Assembly (NCBI GenBank): GCA_958296295.1
Contig: OY282460.1
Location: 62,001 to 126,000, forward strand
DNA length: 64,000 nucleotides
Direction of reading: 5' to 3'
Origin: an uncultured Pseudomonadales bacterium
GTDB taxonomy: Bacteria > Pseudomonadota > Gammaproteobacteria > Pseudomonadales > Azotimanducaceae
The position numbers and the translations under genes were made by a program. The notes below the pieces were generated by a model, which had not been told where the DNA came from, did not search any database, and was given only the letters and a program-made list of their open reading frames with translations. Each line of letters begins with the position of its first letter. The first letter of the stretch is position 1. Shown piece by piece: positions 28,865 through 38,313 of the stretch.

Positions 28865-29920
28865 CTACGCCAAGCCTAGCGCGGCGCGGTTGCCGGCTTC
28901 GTCGGTGCCGGCGGCGGCGAAATCGTCGAACGCCTTGTCGGTTACGCGGATGATGTGGTCGCGGATGAACGCCGCGCCCTCGCGGGCGCCGTCTTCCTGG
29001 TGCTTGAGGCAGCATTCCCATTCGAGCACTGCCCAGCCGTCGAAATCGTAGGCGGCGAACTTGGAGAAGATGGAGCGGAAGTCTATTTGGCCGTCGCCAA
29101 GGCTGCGGAAGCGGCCGGGGCGGCTGAGCCAATCCTGGTAGCCGCCGTACACGCCGCTGCGCCCATTCGGATTGAACTCGGCATCCTTCACATGGAACAT
29201 CTTGATGCGCTCGTGGTAGATGTCGATGAACGCCAAGTAGTCCAGCTGTTGCAGCACGAAATGGCTGGGGTCGTAGAGGATGTGCGCACGCGGGTGATCT
29301 TGCACTTGCGCCAGGAAACGCTCGAACGTCACGCCATCGTGCAGATCTTCGCCCGGGTGGATTTCGTAGCAGCAATCCACGCCGTTCTCCTCGAACACGT
29401 CCAGAATCGGGCGCCAGCGCTTGGCGAGTTCGGCGAAGCCGGTTTCGACCAGGCCGGGCGGCCGTTGCGGCCACGGGTACATCATGGGCCACAACAACGC
29501 GCCTGAGAAGGTCACGTGCGATCGCAAGCCGAGGTTCCGGCTGGCCTTGGCGGCGAGTTTCACTTGCTCGATCGCCCAGCGCGTGCGCTCGGCCGGCCGG
29601 CCGTGCAATTCGGCGGGAGCGAAACCGTCGAACAACCGGTCGTAGGTGGGATGGACCGCCACCAACTGGCCTTCGAGATGCGTGGAGAGTTCGGTGATCT
29701 CCACGCCGCAATCACGCACGCGGCCGTTCAAGTCTTCGCAATAGCCCTTGCTTTCGGCGGCTTTCGCCACGTCGATGAAAGCCGGATTGCCGATGGGCAC
29801 CTGGATGCCGCGAAACCCCAGGTTCGCGGCCCACTTGGCCATCGCCTCGATGTTGTCGAACGGATCTTCGTCGGCCATGAATTGGGCGAGAAAGATCGCC
29901 GGGCCCTTGAGCGTTTTCAT
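28865..29920 (-). CDS. Sugar phosphate isomerase/epimerase (TIM barrel, AP endonuclease 2 fold)
   Basis: 351 residues. Features: NLGFRGIQVPIGNPAFID, metal-ligand regions ITELSTHLEGQLVAVHP, CCYEIHPGEDLHDG (Glu and His), HILYDPSHFVLQQ (Asp and His), MFHVKDAEF (His, Asp), and WAVLEWECCLK near the end with the last Glu. It very likely isomerises or epimerises a sugar-derived intermediate together with the adjacent oxidoreductase, 25 bp away in the same operon. Confidence 0.9.
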   Translation of the reverse strand: MKTLKGPAIFLAQFMADEDPFDNIEAMAKWAANLGFRGIQVPIGNPAFIDVAKAAESKGYCEDLNGRVRDCGVEITELSTHLEGQLVAVHPTYDRLFDGFAPAELHGRPAERTRWAIEQVKLAAKASRNLGLRSHVTFSGALLWPMMYPWPQRPPGLVETGFAELAKRWRPILDVFEENGVDCCYEIHPGEDLHDGVTFERFLAQVQDHPRAHILYDPSHFVLQQLDYLAFIDIYHERIKMFHVKDAEFNPNGRSGVYGGYQDWLSRPGRFRSLGDGQIDFRSIFSKFAAYDFDGWAVLEWECCLKHQEDGAREGAAFIRDHIIRVTDKAFDDFAAAGTDEAGNRAALGLA

Positions 29921-29945
29921 GTCGCTTGCCTCCCTTGTTTCGGTT

Positions 29946-31103
29946 TCATTCGCGGAACTTCGTCCAAACGGCGCCGGCTTCGGCGCTCGCCACCACGGTC
30001 TCGATGAACGCCATGCCGCGCACGCCGTCCGCGATGGTGGGAAAATCCAAGTTCTCTTCGCTGGGCTTGCGGCCGGCGCGCTTCGCCGCCAAAGTGTCCG
30101 CGAAGTTGCGGTAGAGAACCGCGAACGCTTCCAGAAAACCTTCCGGGTGGCCGGCCGGCAAGCGGGTCGCGGTGGCGGCGGCGTCGCCGACGCCGGGCCC
30201 GCCGGTGCGCCGCACCTCGAACGGCCGATCCGGCCAGCGCACGACGAGCGAGTTGGGCGCCATCTGCGACCACTCCAAGCCGCCGGCTTCGCCATAGACG
30301 CGCAGCTTCAAGCCGTTCTCTTCGCCGACGGCGATCTGGCTGGCGAACAGCACCCCTTTGGCGCCGCCCTCGAAACGCAGCAGCACGTTGCCATCGTCCT
30401 CCAGCTTCCGGCCGGGTACGAACGTCGTCAGGTCCGCGCACACGGATTCGATGGCAAGCCCGGTGACGTATTCCGCCAGATTCTCGGCGTGTGTGCCGAT
30501 GTCGCCCATGCAGCCGGCGGCGCCGGAGCGTGCCGGGTCCGTCCGCCACCGCGCCTGTTTGTTGCCGCCCGCCTCCTCGCGCTCGGCAAGCCAGCCTTGG
30601 ATGTATTCCACCACCACCCGCCGGACATCGCCAAACGCGCCGGAACGCACCAAGTGGCGGGCCTCCTTCACCATCGGGTAGCCGGTGTAGTTGTGGGTTA
30701 GGCCGAAAACCAGGCCGGTGTCTTTCGCCAGCTTGGCGAGCTCCTTGGCCTGCGCCAAATCGAACGTGACGGGTTTGTCCGACATCACATGGAAACCGGC
30801 TTCCAAGGCCGCTTTCGCGATGGCGAAATGGGTGTTGTTCGGGGTGGCGACGACCACGAAATCCATCCGATCCTCGGCGGGCCGCTCCGCCTCGGCGGCC
30901 ATCATCTCCTCAAAAGTGCCGTAGCTGCGCTCGGGATCGATGCCGTACAGCGCCGGCCCGGCTTTGCGGCTTTTTTTCCGATCGCTGGAAAACGCGCCGC
31001 AGACCAGCGCCACGCGCCCGTCCAGCTCCGCGGCCATGCGATGCACCGCGCCGATGAAGGCGCCTTCGCCGCCGCCCACCAAGCCCATCCGCAGTTTCGC
31101 CAT
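29946..31103 (-). CDS. Gfo/Idh/MocA family NAD(P)-dependent oxidoreductase
   Basis: 385 residues; the ATG at 31103 follows a GGGAGGGGAGCG ribosome-binding site. Rossmann start [20 protein letters not shown], then [14 protein letters not shown] and the Lys-Pro motif [15 protein letters not shown]; the C-terminal domain has [16 protein letters not shown] with the catalytic His/Asp region. It oxidises a sugar or inositol-type polyol. It is paired with the isomerase downstream, as is common for sugar and inositol catabolism. Confidence 0.93.
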   Translation of the reverse strand: MAKLRMGLVGGGEGAFIGAVHRMAAELDGRVALVCGAFSSDRKKSRKAGPALYGIDPERSYGTFEEMMAAEAERPAEDRMDFVVVATPNNTHFAIAKAALEAGFHVMSDKPVTFDLAQAKELAKLAKDTGLVFGLTHNYTGYPMVKEARHLVRSGAFGDVRRVVVEYIQGWLAEREEAGGNKQARWRTDPARSGAAGCMGDIGTHAENLAEYVTGLAIESVCADLTTFVPGRKLEDDGNVLLRFEGGAKGVLFASQIAVGEENGLKLRVYGEAGGLEWSQMAPNSLVVRWPDRPFEVRRTGGPGVGDAAATATRLPAGHPEGFLEAFAVLYRNFADTLAAKRAGRKPSEENLDFPTIADGVRGMAFIETVVASAEAGAVWTKFRE

Positions 31104-31182
31104 TCGCTCCCCTCCCGTTGCCACTGCCATTGCTGTGCGATTGAACGCAGCCGCCAACTAGCGCGTCAAGCGCGTGCCGCCG

Positions 31183-31386
31183 TCAAAACACCACTTCCGT
31201 CAAATAGTCCACGAAACCGAGGCCGTAGCGCTCGCGGAACACGAACCAAGTGAGCACGACGCCGGCAAACGCCAACACGGCGATGGCCGCCAGCACGCCC
31301 AACAGCGCGAGCACCGTGTCGTTCAACATCCAGCGCAGGGCGCGATGGCCAAGCGAGGCCACCCTTGCGCCGCGCGACCCGCCCAC
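31183..31386 (-). CDS. Small single-pass membrane protein
   Basis: 67 residues. A basic N-terminus is followed by a hydrophobic segment at about 24-51 (TVLALLGVLAAIAVLAFAGV..) and an aromatic/basic end (FVFRERYGLGFVDYLTEVVF). It lies between xylA and the oxidoreductase in the same direction. No family recognised; coding is supported by the clean membrane-protein pattern and the operon position. Confidence 0.5.
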   Translation of the reverse strand: MGGSRGARVASLGHRALRWMLNDTVLALLGVLAAIAVLAFAGVVLTWFVFRERYGLGFVDYLTEVVF

Positions 31387-31411
31387 TTGATCCGCCCTTC
31401 GCGCAGCACGC

Positions 31412-32728
31412 CTAACGCGCGAACCGCGAGACGATGTTCTCGAGCAGCTCCTGGCGGCCGCTCACCACAGGCAGAACCGGCTCCGCCTCGCGGACGCGGG
31501 CGGCGAGTGAACCGAGGCTCTCGCGCCCGCCGAGGATGCTCGTGCCCAACCGGCCCTCCCAGCCGCTATAACGCTTTACAACGTGCTCGGCGAGTTCGCC
31601 GGATTCCAGCAACGCGGCGGCGTTCAGCAAGCCGCGCGCCAGCGTGTCCATGCCGCCGATGTGGCCGTGGAACAGGTCTTCGCGCGCCACGCTTTGGCGG
31701 CGCAACTTGGCGTCGAAGTTGAAACCGCCAGTGGTGAAGCCGCCGGCGCGCAGGATTTCGTAGAGCGCCAACGTGGATTCCTGCACGCTGTTCGGGAACG
31801 GATCCGTGTCCCAGCCGTTCTGCGGATCGCCCCGGTTCGCGTCCACGCTGCCGAAGATGCCGTTGGCGATGGCGTAGGCGATCTCGTGTTGAAACGTGTG
31901 CCCGGCCAAGGTGGCGTGATTGCACTCGATGTTCAGCTTGAACTCGTCCACCAAGCCGTATTTTTGCAGGAAGGCGTGGCAGGCCGCGCTGTCGTAGTCG
32001 TACTGGTGCTTGGTGGGTTCGCACGGCTTGGGCTCGATCAGCAGCGTGCCGTTGAAGCCGATCTTGTGCTTGTGCTCGGCCACCAACGCCATGAAGCGGC
32101 CGAGCTGATCGGCTTCCCGGGCGAGATCCGTGTTGAGCAGCGTGTCGTAGCCCTCGCGCCCGCCCCACAGCACGTAGTTCTCGCCGCCAAGTTGACGGGT
32201 GAGCTCCAGCACCGCTTTCACTTGCGCCGCGGCGTAGGCGAACACCTCTGGATCCGGATTGGTGGCGGCGCCGGCCGCGTAGCGCGGATGGCCGAACAGG
32301 TTGGCCGTGCCCCACAGCAACTTGACGCCGGTGCGCCCCATCGCCTCCGCCAAATGTTCCCCCATGACATGGAGGTTGCGTTCGGACTCGGCGAAGGTTT
32401 CCCCCTCTGGCGCCACGTCGCGATCGTGGAAGCAGAAATACGGCACCGTGAGTTTCTCGAGGAACTCGAAGGCGGCGGCGAGTTTCGTGCGCGCCGCGGC
32501 CATCGGGCTTTCGCCGCCGTTGGTCCACGGCCGGTCCCAAGTGCCCGTGCCGAACACGTCCGCGCCCGGCGCGTCGAACGAGTGCCAGTAGCAAACCGCG
32601 AAGCGCAGGTGCTCCGCCATGCTTTTGCCGAGAACTTGGCGAGCCGCGTCGTAGTAGCGGAACGCGAGGGGATCCGGGCTGTCCGGCCCTTCGTAACGAA
32701 TCGTGTCCACATCGGGAAAGAAATTCAT
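31412..32728 (-). CDS. xylA: Xylose isomerase
   Basis: 438 residues, normal for class II xylose isomerases. FHDRD places the ring-opening His at 101 and Asp at 104; LLIEPKP supplies Glu232 and Lys234; [17 protein letters not shown] and [18 protein letters not shown] provide the metal ligands, all intact. It converts xylose to xylulose. No xylulokinase is nearby, so the enzyme may act on another pentose or hexose within this operon. Confidence 0.96.
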   Translation of the reverse strand: MNFFPDVDTIRYEGPDSPDPLAFRYYDAARQVLGKSMAEHLRFAVCYWHSFDAPGADVFGTGTWDRPWTNGGESPMAAARTKLAAAFEFLEKLTVPYFCFHDRDVAPEGETFAESERNLHVMGEHLAEAMGRTGVKLLWGTANLFGHPRYAAGAATNPDPEVFAYAAAQVKAVLELTRQLGGENYVLWGGREGYDTLLNTDLAREADQLGRFMALVAEHKHKIGFNGTLLIEPKPCEPTKHQYDYDSAACHAFLQKYGLVDEFKLNIECNHATLAGHTFQHEIAYAIANGIFGSVDANRGDPQNGWDTDPFPNSVQESTLALYEILRAGGFTTGGFNFDAKLRRQSVAREDLFHGHIGGMDTLARGLLNAAALLESGELAEHVVKRYSGWEGRLGTSILGGRESLGSLAARVREAEPVLPVVSGRQELLENIVSRFAR

Positions 32729-32849
32729 GGCGGGCTGGCGCTGTTGCAACGGCACGGATGATACGCGCAACGCCCGCAGGCGGAACGCAACCCCTGCTGA
32801 GCGCGATTCAACCCGCAAAGCGTGGCGCAACAGGTGGCGTTCACCAAGA

Positions 32850-34067
32850 TCAGAAGTGATCGGGGCAATGCGGCGCTTGGCGAGTGCGGAACAACGCATC
32901 AGCACGGGCAATCGCCCAGGAATCGCCCTCAAGCAGGCCCCAATGGGCAAGCGCCGTGGCGGAGCGGAAGCCGGTGAACAGCGAAGCCAGCGCTTTCACG
33001 CCCAACGCGATGTCCGGCACCTTGCGGGCCGGCCGCACTTCGGCACCGTCGGGCGTGGCCTCCAGTTGCCAGGCGCCGTCGTTCCACGGCGTCAACGGGT
33101 CCGGGGCGATGCGAATGGCTAGGGAATCCGCCGTGTCATAACCCCGGCCGGCCAAGGCTTTCGCCACGTCGACGACGCGGAACCACGCGCCCTCGCGGTC
33201 TTGCGCCTTGAGCATGCGCGGTTCCAAGAAGAACTCGGCCGCGGGGTCGTCTACCGGCGCATTCCCCCAAAGCACCCGTCCAACCAGATCGTGGCGGGCA
33301 AGGAAACTCCACAGCGAGCGGTACGCGTCCGTGTTCAACCACGCCAGCTCCCGCACGATGATCTCTTGGTCGCGGCCGGGATGATCCACCTTGCCGGCGC
33401 GAAGCGTGTAGATCACGTAGCCCTGCGGACGCCCTCCCTCGTCTCGGCAAACGGCAACCCATAACGGGCCGTCGGCTTCCACGTCTTCCAGCACGCCTTC
33501 CAGCCAAAGCGCCTTGGCGCGATGCAGGTAGCACATGCCGTCGGCGACGGATTGGATATAGATCGACTTCAGCGCGTCGTAGGCCGAGGCGGTGTCGATA
33601 CGCTCAACGCGGCCACTCCCGCCATCGTCGTCGTGGAAGCGGATGTCCACGGTATCGACCGCGTAGCGCCGGCACACCGTGGTCATGGCGTAGCCGTAGC
33701 GTTGGTAGATGGCGGCCAAAGACGCCCAGAGCGCGGCCACCGGCTGGCCGGCATCCCGCATTTGAGCAAACGCTTGGGTGTGAATGCGCCGCACCAAGCC
33801 TTGACGGCGGTATTCGGGCTGCGTGCCAATGGTGGAGACGCCGGCCAGCGGCATCGCCTTGCCGTTGGCGCGCATGGTGAAGGGAATGTTGGTGAAGCTC
33901 GACGCCAGCTTGCCGCTGACGAACGCGCACAATGTCCACTCGGCCCGATTGGCCGTGGCGACCATGTTGCGCGGGCCATCGCCGAAGGCGCCACCGTAAA
34001 CGTAGCCGCCGAGGATGCCGAGTTGGGCCATCTCGGCTGCGCTGGCCGGGCGAATTTCGATGCTCAT
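32850..34067 (-). CDS. Eis-like GNAT acetyltransferase with SCP2-type C-terminus
   Basis: 405 residues. The N-terminal GNAT has [20 protein letters not shown], the acetyl-CoA pyrophosphate loop, and [19 protein letters not shown] second degenerate GNAT domain and a C-terminal SCP2-like domain ([20 protein letters not shown]) follow, as in Eis enzymes that acetylate aminoglycosides or protein lysines. The protein ends in a free carboxyl (PDHF), as Eis requires. Substrate unknown. It is 121 bp upstream of xylA on the same strand, possibly the first gene of the operon. Confidence 0.85.
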   Translation of the reverse strand: MSIEIRPASAAEMAQLGILGGYVYGGAFGDGPRNMVATANRAEWTLCAFVSGKLASSFTNIPFTMRANGKAMPLAGVSTIGTQPEYRRQGLVRRIHTQAFAQMRDAGQPVAALWASLAAIYQRYGYAMTTVCRRYAVDTVDIRFHDDDGGSGRVERIDTASAYDALKSIYIQSVADGMCYLHRAKALWLEGVLEDVEADGPLWVAVCRDEGGRPQGYVIYTLRAGKVDHPGRDQEIIVRELAWLNTDAYRSLWSFLARHDLVGRVLWGNAPVDDPAAEFFLEPRMLKAQDREGAWFRVVDVAKALAGRGYDTADSLAIRIAPDPLTPWNDGAWQLEATPDGAEVRPARKVPDIALGVKALASLFTGFRSATALAHWGLLEGDSWAIARADALFRTRQAPHCPDHF

Positions 34068-34264
34068 GGGCGCTCCACCACCAAAGCTCTCGATTGTAAG
34101 CGCCGTGCGCCGGCACGCCTCCTGCCAATGCTATTCTCGGTTTGAGGGGCGCAGGAGGAGGAGCGCGGGACCATCCCGGTTCGTCGTGCTTGCCCCGTGG
34201 CTTGGCAGCGGAAGCGTGCCGTCACCACGCGATCTACCCCCCGCCGGAACGAGGAGAATCACCG

Positions 34265-35185
34265 TTGAACACACGTGGCTACTTGCATGGTTGTTTGGAT
34301 TTGTTCCCCGAAGTGACGATGCGTCGATACGGCAAGACCCAACGCCTTGAAGAGGTGGAACGCCATGTGGCGGGCATGTTGAAGGACGGGCGGGACTTGT
34401 GGGAGATCATCCGCGACATCCACAACAACGACGAATTCGACGCCGACATGTTCGGCTTTCTTCCTGACCAGATCGAAAAAGAACTCAAGGAGACGATGTG
34501 GCACCGGCAGTGGAAGACGCTTCGCGAGGAGGAGCTTCTCCGGCAACTGCACGGTGTGTTTCGTCAGATCGAGCCGGTGTCCATGGTGCTGCGCTTCATC
34601 GATCCGAGCCGCTACGGCATCATCAGTTCACCCGTCGCCACCATCCTGGGCGTGCGGCCTCAGCGAAAGGCGACGGACACTTACCAAGCCTACTTGAAGA
34701 GCCTTCGGGAGGTTGGCCGCGAACGAGGCTTCGATAGGACCGCGGACGTGGAAATGGCCCTGTGGGCGTTGCAGGTGGGCGTGTTGGACGGCTTCCTACC
34801 GGAGGCGCAACGCGGCACGTTGAAAGAGAGCTACAACCGCGACGTCCGGCTGCGGCAAATGGAGACGCGCAATCTCACGATGCACCTGTTCCGCGAGAAC
34901 ACCAAGCTCAAGGTTGCCGAGTCTCTGCTGGGCACCGATGTCCCCCTTGCCGGACAGATCGCCGGCATCGAGTTCGAGCAGCTTGTCGGCAAGCGCGTTC
35001 GCTCGGCTCGGAGTGTGCGGCGGGGTACAACTCTCTACGATCTCATCAACCTTCTTGAACCCTCGCGCTTGCGTCCACGCTTGCACCGGGCTCGCGCCAT
35101 CCGAAACGATGCGATCCATGAGCGAGACAAAGTGACGAAGGAAGGCGTCGAGTTCCTAATCGAGATGGCGAGGAAGGTGGAATAG
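34265..35185 (+). CDS. HEPN-like protein of unknown function
   Basis: 306 residues from a TTG at 34265 with GAGGAG nine bases upstream; ATG 34319 is the alternative. The N-terminal half is charged and helical (TQRLEEVERHVAGMLKDGRD..). The C-terminus has RARAIRNDAIHERDKVTKEG and then a long helix. R-N-x-x-x-H is the signature of HEPN RNase-like domains in abortive infection and toxin systems. A middle segment (FIDPSRYGIISSPVATILGV) is unlike a plain HEPN protein. No classical MNT partner is adjacent; the convergent DUF433 gene starts on the other side. Confidence 0.62.
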   Translation: MNTRGYLHGCLDLFPEVTMRRYGKTQRLEEVERHVAGMLKDGRDLWEIIRDIHNNDEFDADMFGFLPDQIEKELKETMWHRQWKTLREEELLRQLHGVFRQIEPVSMVLRFIDPSRYGIISSPVATILGVRPQRKATDTYQAYLKSLREVGRERGFDRTADVEMALWALQVGVLDGFLPEAQRGTLKESYNRDVRLRQMETRNLTMHLFRENTKLKVAESLLGTDVPLAGQIAGIEFEQLVGKRVRSARSVRRGTTLYDLINLLEPSRLRPRLHRARAIRNDAIHERDKVTKEGVEFLIEMARKVE

Positions 35186-35200
35186 GCGGCTGCCACCATA

Positions 35201-35449
35201 TCACCCACTGGCCACGGACACGGCCGACAGCGAGTCCCCGGTGATCACCGCGTGGGCGTAAGCCACGCATGCGCGAATGTCATCCGGCTCCAGGCGAGGA
35301 TAGTCCTCGAGCAATTCCTCCTGCGTGACGCCCTGTGCCAAGAGACTGAGGATCAGTTCCACGGAAATCCGCATGTCGCGGACGATGGGCTTGCCGCCGA
35401 ACACGTCCGGGCGTGCCGTGATGCGAGAGAGCAGGCTGGTGTGATTCAT
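35201..35449 (-). CDS. DUF433 (VapB45-like) antitoxin, orphan
   Basis: 82 residues with the DUF433 core: ITARPDVFGGKPIVRDMRIS, ILSLLAQGVTQEELLEDYP and LEPDDIRACVAYA. This winged-helix family is usually the antitoxin of a DUF5615 PIN-like toxin. No DUF5615 gene overlaps its 3' end here, in contrast with the pair at 59960-60539. It converges 15 bp from the HEPN-like gene. Confidence 0.85.
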   Translation of the reverse strand: MNHTSLLSRITARPDVFGGKPIVRDMRISVELILSLLAQGVTQEELLEDYPRLEPDDIRACVAYAHAVITGDSLSAVSVASG

Positions 35450-35527
35450 GATCGAGGGCCGGTGGCATCCCTGCCGATGGCGAGTCGCCCACGCTCAGCC
35501 AGACCCCGCTTCACGTCAAACGGTCGG

Positions 35528-36661
35528 TTACTCCGCGGTTTCACCAGACGGCGCGTAGTACGGCGTTCTGCGCGCTTCGTCGAAATCCAGAATGGTCAGC
35601 CGTTCCATCGTTCGACGATGCGGCCAGAAGTCCGCGCTGGCGGTGTGCAGCACGGCGCGGTTGTCCCACAGCGCTATCGTGCCCGGCGCCCAACGCAGCC
35701 GGCAGGTGTATTCCGGGCGGCCTTCCTGGAACTTCATCTGCAAGAGCAGCTTGCGCGCTTCGTCCTCCGGCACGTCGTGCTCGTCTGCGAACTTGCGCAC
35801 GAAGCCCTGCTGCACATAGAGCGTTGTGCGCCCGGTCTCGGGATGCGTTCGCGGCACCGGATGAACGGCCGTCGGCGTCTTGCTATCCATCTGATGCCCC
35901 AATCCGCCCACATGAACCGCCGTCAGCGCGGCGACGCGTTGCTTGGTTTCGAGGGGCAGCCCTTCCCACATGCCGTAGCAATCGCAAAAGCACGTGTCGC
36001 CGCCAATCGGCGGCGCTTCCCGGCACATCAGCATCGACGCCATGGGCGGCCGCTGCTGCCAAGTGGCGTCCGCGTGCCAGCCGGAAGCGGCGCTCGGCGC
36101 GGCCTCGTCGGAAGGCAGTAGCAGCATGTCCGGGATGCCGGGCACCTTGATCTGATGGCCGAGGACGTGCGGCGAGTTCGGCATGTGCTTGCGCTCGCCG
36201 TACTGCGCCCCCACTTCGCCGAAGTGCCGCGCGAACTGCACCATCTGCTCCCGCGACAGGTGATCTTGGCCACGAAACGCCAACACGCGCCGTTGCAGCC
36301 ACAAGGCGCGCAGGAACACGACGAGTTCGGCGTTCGGGTCCGGATCGTCGAGGTCCAGATGCTCGGCCAAGTCCAGCCCGTGAACCGCCGTGCCGATGCT
36401 CGGCTGCAACGGTTCCAGCTGCAAAGCAATGCCGGCCACCGTTGCCGGTTTGTAGTAGACCGTGCCGAAGTGGCCGACGGCGAGGTCGTCCTCCGCTAGC
36501 AGCTCTGCCGCCATTTCGCTCCGACTGCCGCCGAGCGACCGCGCCGCGGCCACCGAACCCATCGGCGTCGAGCGCGACAGCGCCTTGTTCTGCCGCGCCC
36601 GCTCGGTGCGGCGAACATAGGCCGGATTGTCTTTGAGTTCCGCGTATATCGCTTCGGACAT
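35528..36661 (-). CDS. TauD/TfdA-family Fe(II)/2-oxoglutarate dioxygenase
   Basis: 377 residues. The facial triad is visible: HxD in SGWHADATWQQRP (His196, Asp198) and the distal His at about 339 in LWDNRAVLHTASADF; Arg349/350 or 354 would bind 2-oxoglutarate. An N-terminal extension of about 75 residues precedes the usual start (LQPSIGTAVHGLDL). Members release sulfite from taurine or hydroxylate chlorophenoxy acids and many other substrates; the substrate is unknown. It stands alone. Confidence 0.9.
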   Translation of the reverse strand: MSEAIYAELKDNPAYVRRTERARQNKALSRSTPMGSVAAARSLGGSRSEMAAELLAEDDLAVGHFGTVYYKPATVAGIALQLEPLQPSIGTAVHGLDLAEHLDLDDPDPNAELVVFLRALWLQRRVLAFRGQDHLSREQMVQFARHFGEVGAQYGERKHMPNSPHVLGHQIKVPGIPDMLLLPSDEAAPSAASGWHADATWQQRPPMASMLMCREAPPIGGDTCFCDCYGMWEGLPLETKQRVAALTAVHVGGLGHQMDSKTPTAVHPVPRTHPETGRTTLYVQQGFVRKFADEHDVPEDEARKLLLQMKFQEGRPEYTCRLRWAPGTIALWDNRAVLHTASADFWPHRRTMERLTILDFDEARRTPYYAPSGETAE

Positions 36662-36773
36662 CTCTCCCCCAGAAGATGTAAGCCAGTGGAAGAAGGTACC
36701 ACACCCGCTCTGACGGCCTCGCTCCGTGTTGCGGGTGAGCCGGACATTGATTTCAGTTACACAGGAAAGACCA

Positions 36774-36801
36774 TTGCATATTTCCTGTCTTAGTGCATAT
36801 T
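36774..36801 (+). promoter_or_regulatory. Candidate promoter with paired TGCATATT boxes
   Basis: TTGCAT (36774-36779) and CATATT (36796-36801) have a 16-bp spacer and lie in a locally AT-rich stretch, 118 bp before the HTH gene. The octamer TGCATATT occurs twice, 19 bp apart (from 36775 and 36794), overlapping both promoter boxes, a layout typical of an autoregulatory operator. Binding by the HTH protein is inference. Confidence 0.4.
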
Positions 36802-36918
36802 GGCGTTTTGGCGCACTAGCCCGAATCGTGGAGTGTCAACAGGCCATCGCGAAGACCGCGACGATGCCCGCACCATAACCGTGCAGGCCATCAGACAACG
36901 CGGAGGAGCGTATCGACC

Positions 36919-37266
36919 ATGAAGCTGCAAACCATCACCATCCAAGGTGCCGCCTGCGCGATCGTGCCCCTCAAGGATTACGACGCGTTACACGAAGCCC
37001 TGGAAGATGCGGCGGATGCCGAGGCCTTACGGCTTGGCCGCGACGAAGAGGCGATTCCCATGAGCATGGCGGACCGTCTTCATCAGGGAAATCCCGTTCG
37101 AGTGTGGCGGGAGCATCGCGACATGAGCGCGACTGATCTCGCCGCCGCGGCGGGCATCTCCAACTCACAGTTGTCCGCCATCGAGAACAGCGAAAGCAGT
37201 GGGTCTGTGGCTACCTTGCGGCGCATCGCCAAAGTTCTGGCAGTGACGGTGGACGATCTCCCCTGA
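36919..37266 (+). CDS. XRE-type HTH protein with antitoxin-like N-terminus, orphan
   Basis: 115 residues. Residues 1-45 (MKLQTITIQGAACAIVPLKD and DALHEALEDAADAEAL) resemble Phd/YefM-type antitoxin N-termini. Residues about 58-112 are a Cro/C1 helix-turn-helix: VRVWREHRDMSATDLAAAAG, SNSQLSAIEN, VATLRRIAKVLAVTVDDL. GGAGGA lies upstream of the ATG. Relatives are antitoxins next to RelE/HigB toxins, but no toxin gene follows; a 22-bp palindrome comes instead. Confidence 0.82.
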   Translation: MKLQTITIQGAACAIVPLKDYDALHEALEDAADAEALRLGRDEEAIPMSMADRLHQGNPVRVWREHRDMSATDLAAAAGISNSQLSAIENSESSGSVATLRRIAKVLAVTVDDLP

Positions 37267-37268
37267 GA

Positions 37269-37290
37269 GGTTGCTGCACATGCAACAACC
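37269..37290. repeat. 22-bp imperfect palindrome after the HTH gene
   Basis: GGTTGCTGCA (37269-37278) pairs with TGCAACAACC (37281-37290) with one mismatch and a 2-bp centre, three bases after the HTH stop codon. There is no T-run, so a protein-binding site is as likely as an attenuator. Confidence 0.5.
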
Positions 37291-37386
37291 GATGTGGCCT
37301 GGGGGAGCGCCTCCGGCAGCAGGCAGCACGGCGGAAGACGGCTAGCAGGCATCCAAGTGGGCGGCGGGAACGCGGCTGACACGACG

Positions 37387-38274
37387 TCAGTCGTACAGCC
37401 CGTGCGGCATGAACGCGAACTTTCCGTAGTCCGGCCCTTCTTCGCGCCAGCCGTAAGGTTGCTTCGCGCCCAGCAGGTTCAGAAAGCGCGCGTTGTTGGC
37501 GTGCCGCTCGCGCACTTCCTGTGGCACGGCGTCGCCATGTCGCTCCTGCGTGCGGATGTACTGCCGATTGAAGTACACCGCCAGGTTCATGCGCACGCCG
37601 GGCAAATCGCGCACGAAAGAGCCGTGCCAAGTGTTGCCGTGCCAAACCACAGCGTCGCCTGGCGCGATGTCCATCGAGACGGCGTTCGGATTGCCCCCCG
37701 CCCCCAAACCCAACTCTTCCGGCCTCGGCTGGCGTGCCAGTTTGTGGCTGCCGGGCACCATCGCCAGCGCGCCGGCTTCGCGGCTGTAGGGCGTTAGCGC
37801 GTAGTTGACGTTGGCCACTTGGGAAAAGGCGGGAAACGGCGCCGGAATGCCATTGCCGTTGTCCGAATGCAGCGGCAACGGGCGGCCGCCCGGGCCGCGG
37901 AAGTGGCAGCCCATGCTGGAAAGCAGGCAGCTTTCGCCCAACAGGTAGGTGATCAACGCCAGCGGCTTGGGCGCGGTGAGTATCTCCTCGAACACCTCGT
38001 CCTCGTAGAGCAGGTAGGGGATGTATGTCATGCCCTCGATGTCTTCGCTGCTGGCGGTGTGTTCGTTTAGCTCGCGCCCCGTTTTTCGGGCGACGCGGTT
38101 CAGTATCGCTCGCTTGGCGCGTTCCACAAGCGGCGCCGAAATCGCGCCCTCGATGGTGGTGAAGCCGTGCGTCTCCAGCTCCACGACATGACGGTTCAAG
38201 CCTAGCTCGCCGATGGCGTCGAGCAAGCGCGCCAAGGCTGGAGATTCGGCGGGTATTGTTTGCGGGGTTGCCAT
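37387..38274 (-). CDS. Phytanoyl-CoA dioxygenase family protein
   Basis: 295 residues. Double-stranded beta helix with HxD in LPLHSDNGNG (His136, Asp138), the distal His in VVWHGNTWHGSF (His212 or 217) and Arg at about 228. YALTPYSREAGALAMVPGSH is the family motif. Fe(II)/2-oxoglutarate oxygenase of unknown substrate. Second such enzyme in 3 kb, but with no shared operon with the TauD homologue. Confidence 0.9.
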   Translation of the reverse strand: MATPQTIPAESPALARLLDAIGELGLNRHVVELETHGFTTIEGAISAPLVERAKRAILNRVARKTGRELNEHTASSEDIEGMTYIPYLLYEDEVFEEILTAPKPLALITYLLGESCLLSSMGCHFRGPGGRPLPLHSDNGNGIPAPFPAFSQVANVNYALTPYSREAGALAMVPGSHKLARQPRPEELGLGAGGNPNAVSMDIAPGDAVVWHGNTWHGSFVRDLPGVRMNLAVYFNRQYIRTQERHGDAVPQEVRERHANNARFLNLLGAKQPYGWREEGPDYGKFAFMPHGLYD

Positions 38275-38313
38275 GTTGGGTCTCGTTTGCGGTGGCGTGA
38301 AAGGAGCCAGCGG

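Noticed and set aside
37269..37290. Intrinsic terminator after the HTH gene
   Set aside because: The palindrome has a 2-bp centre and no T-run; described as a repeat instead.
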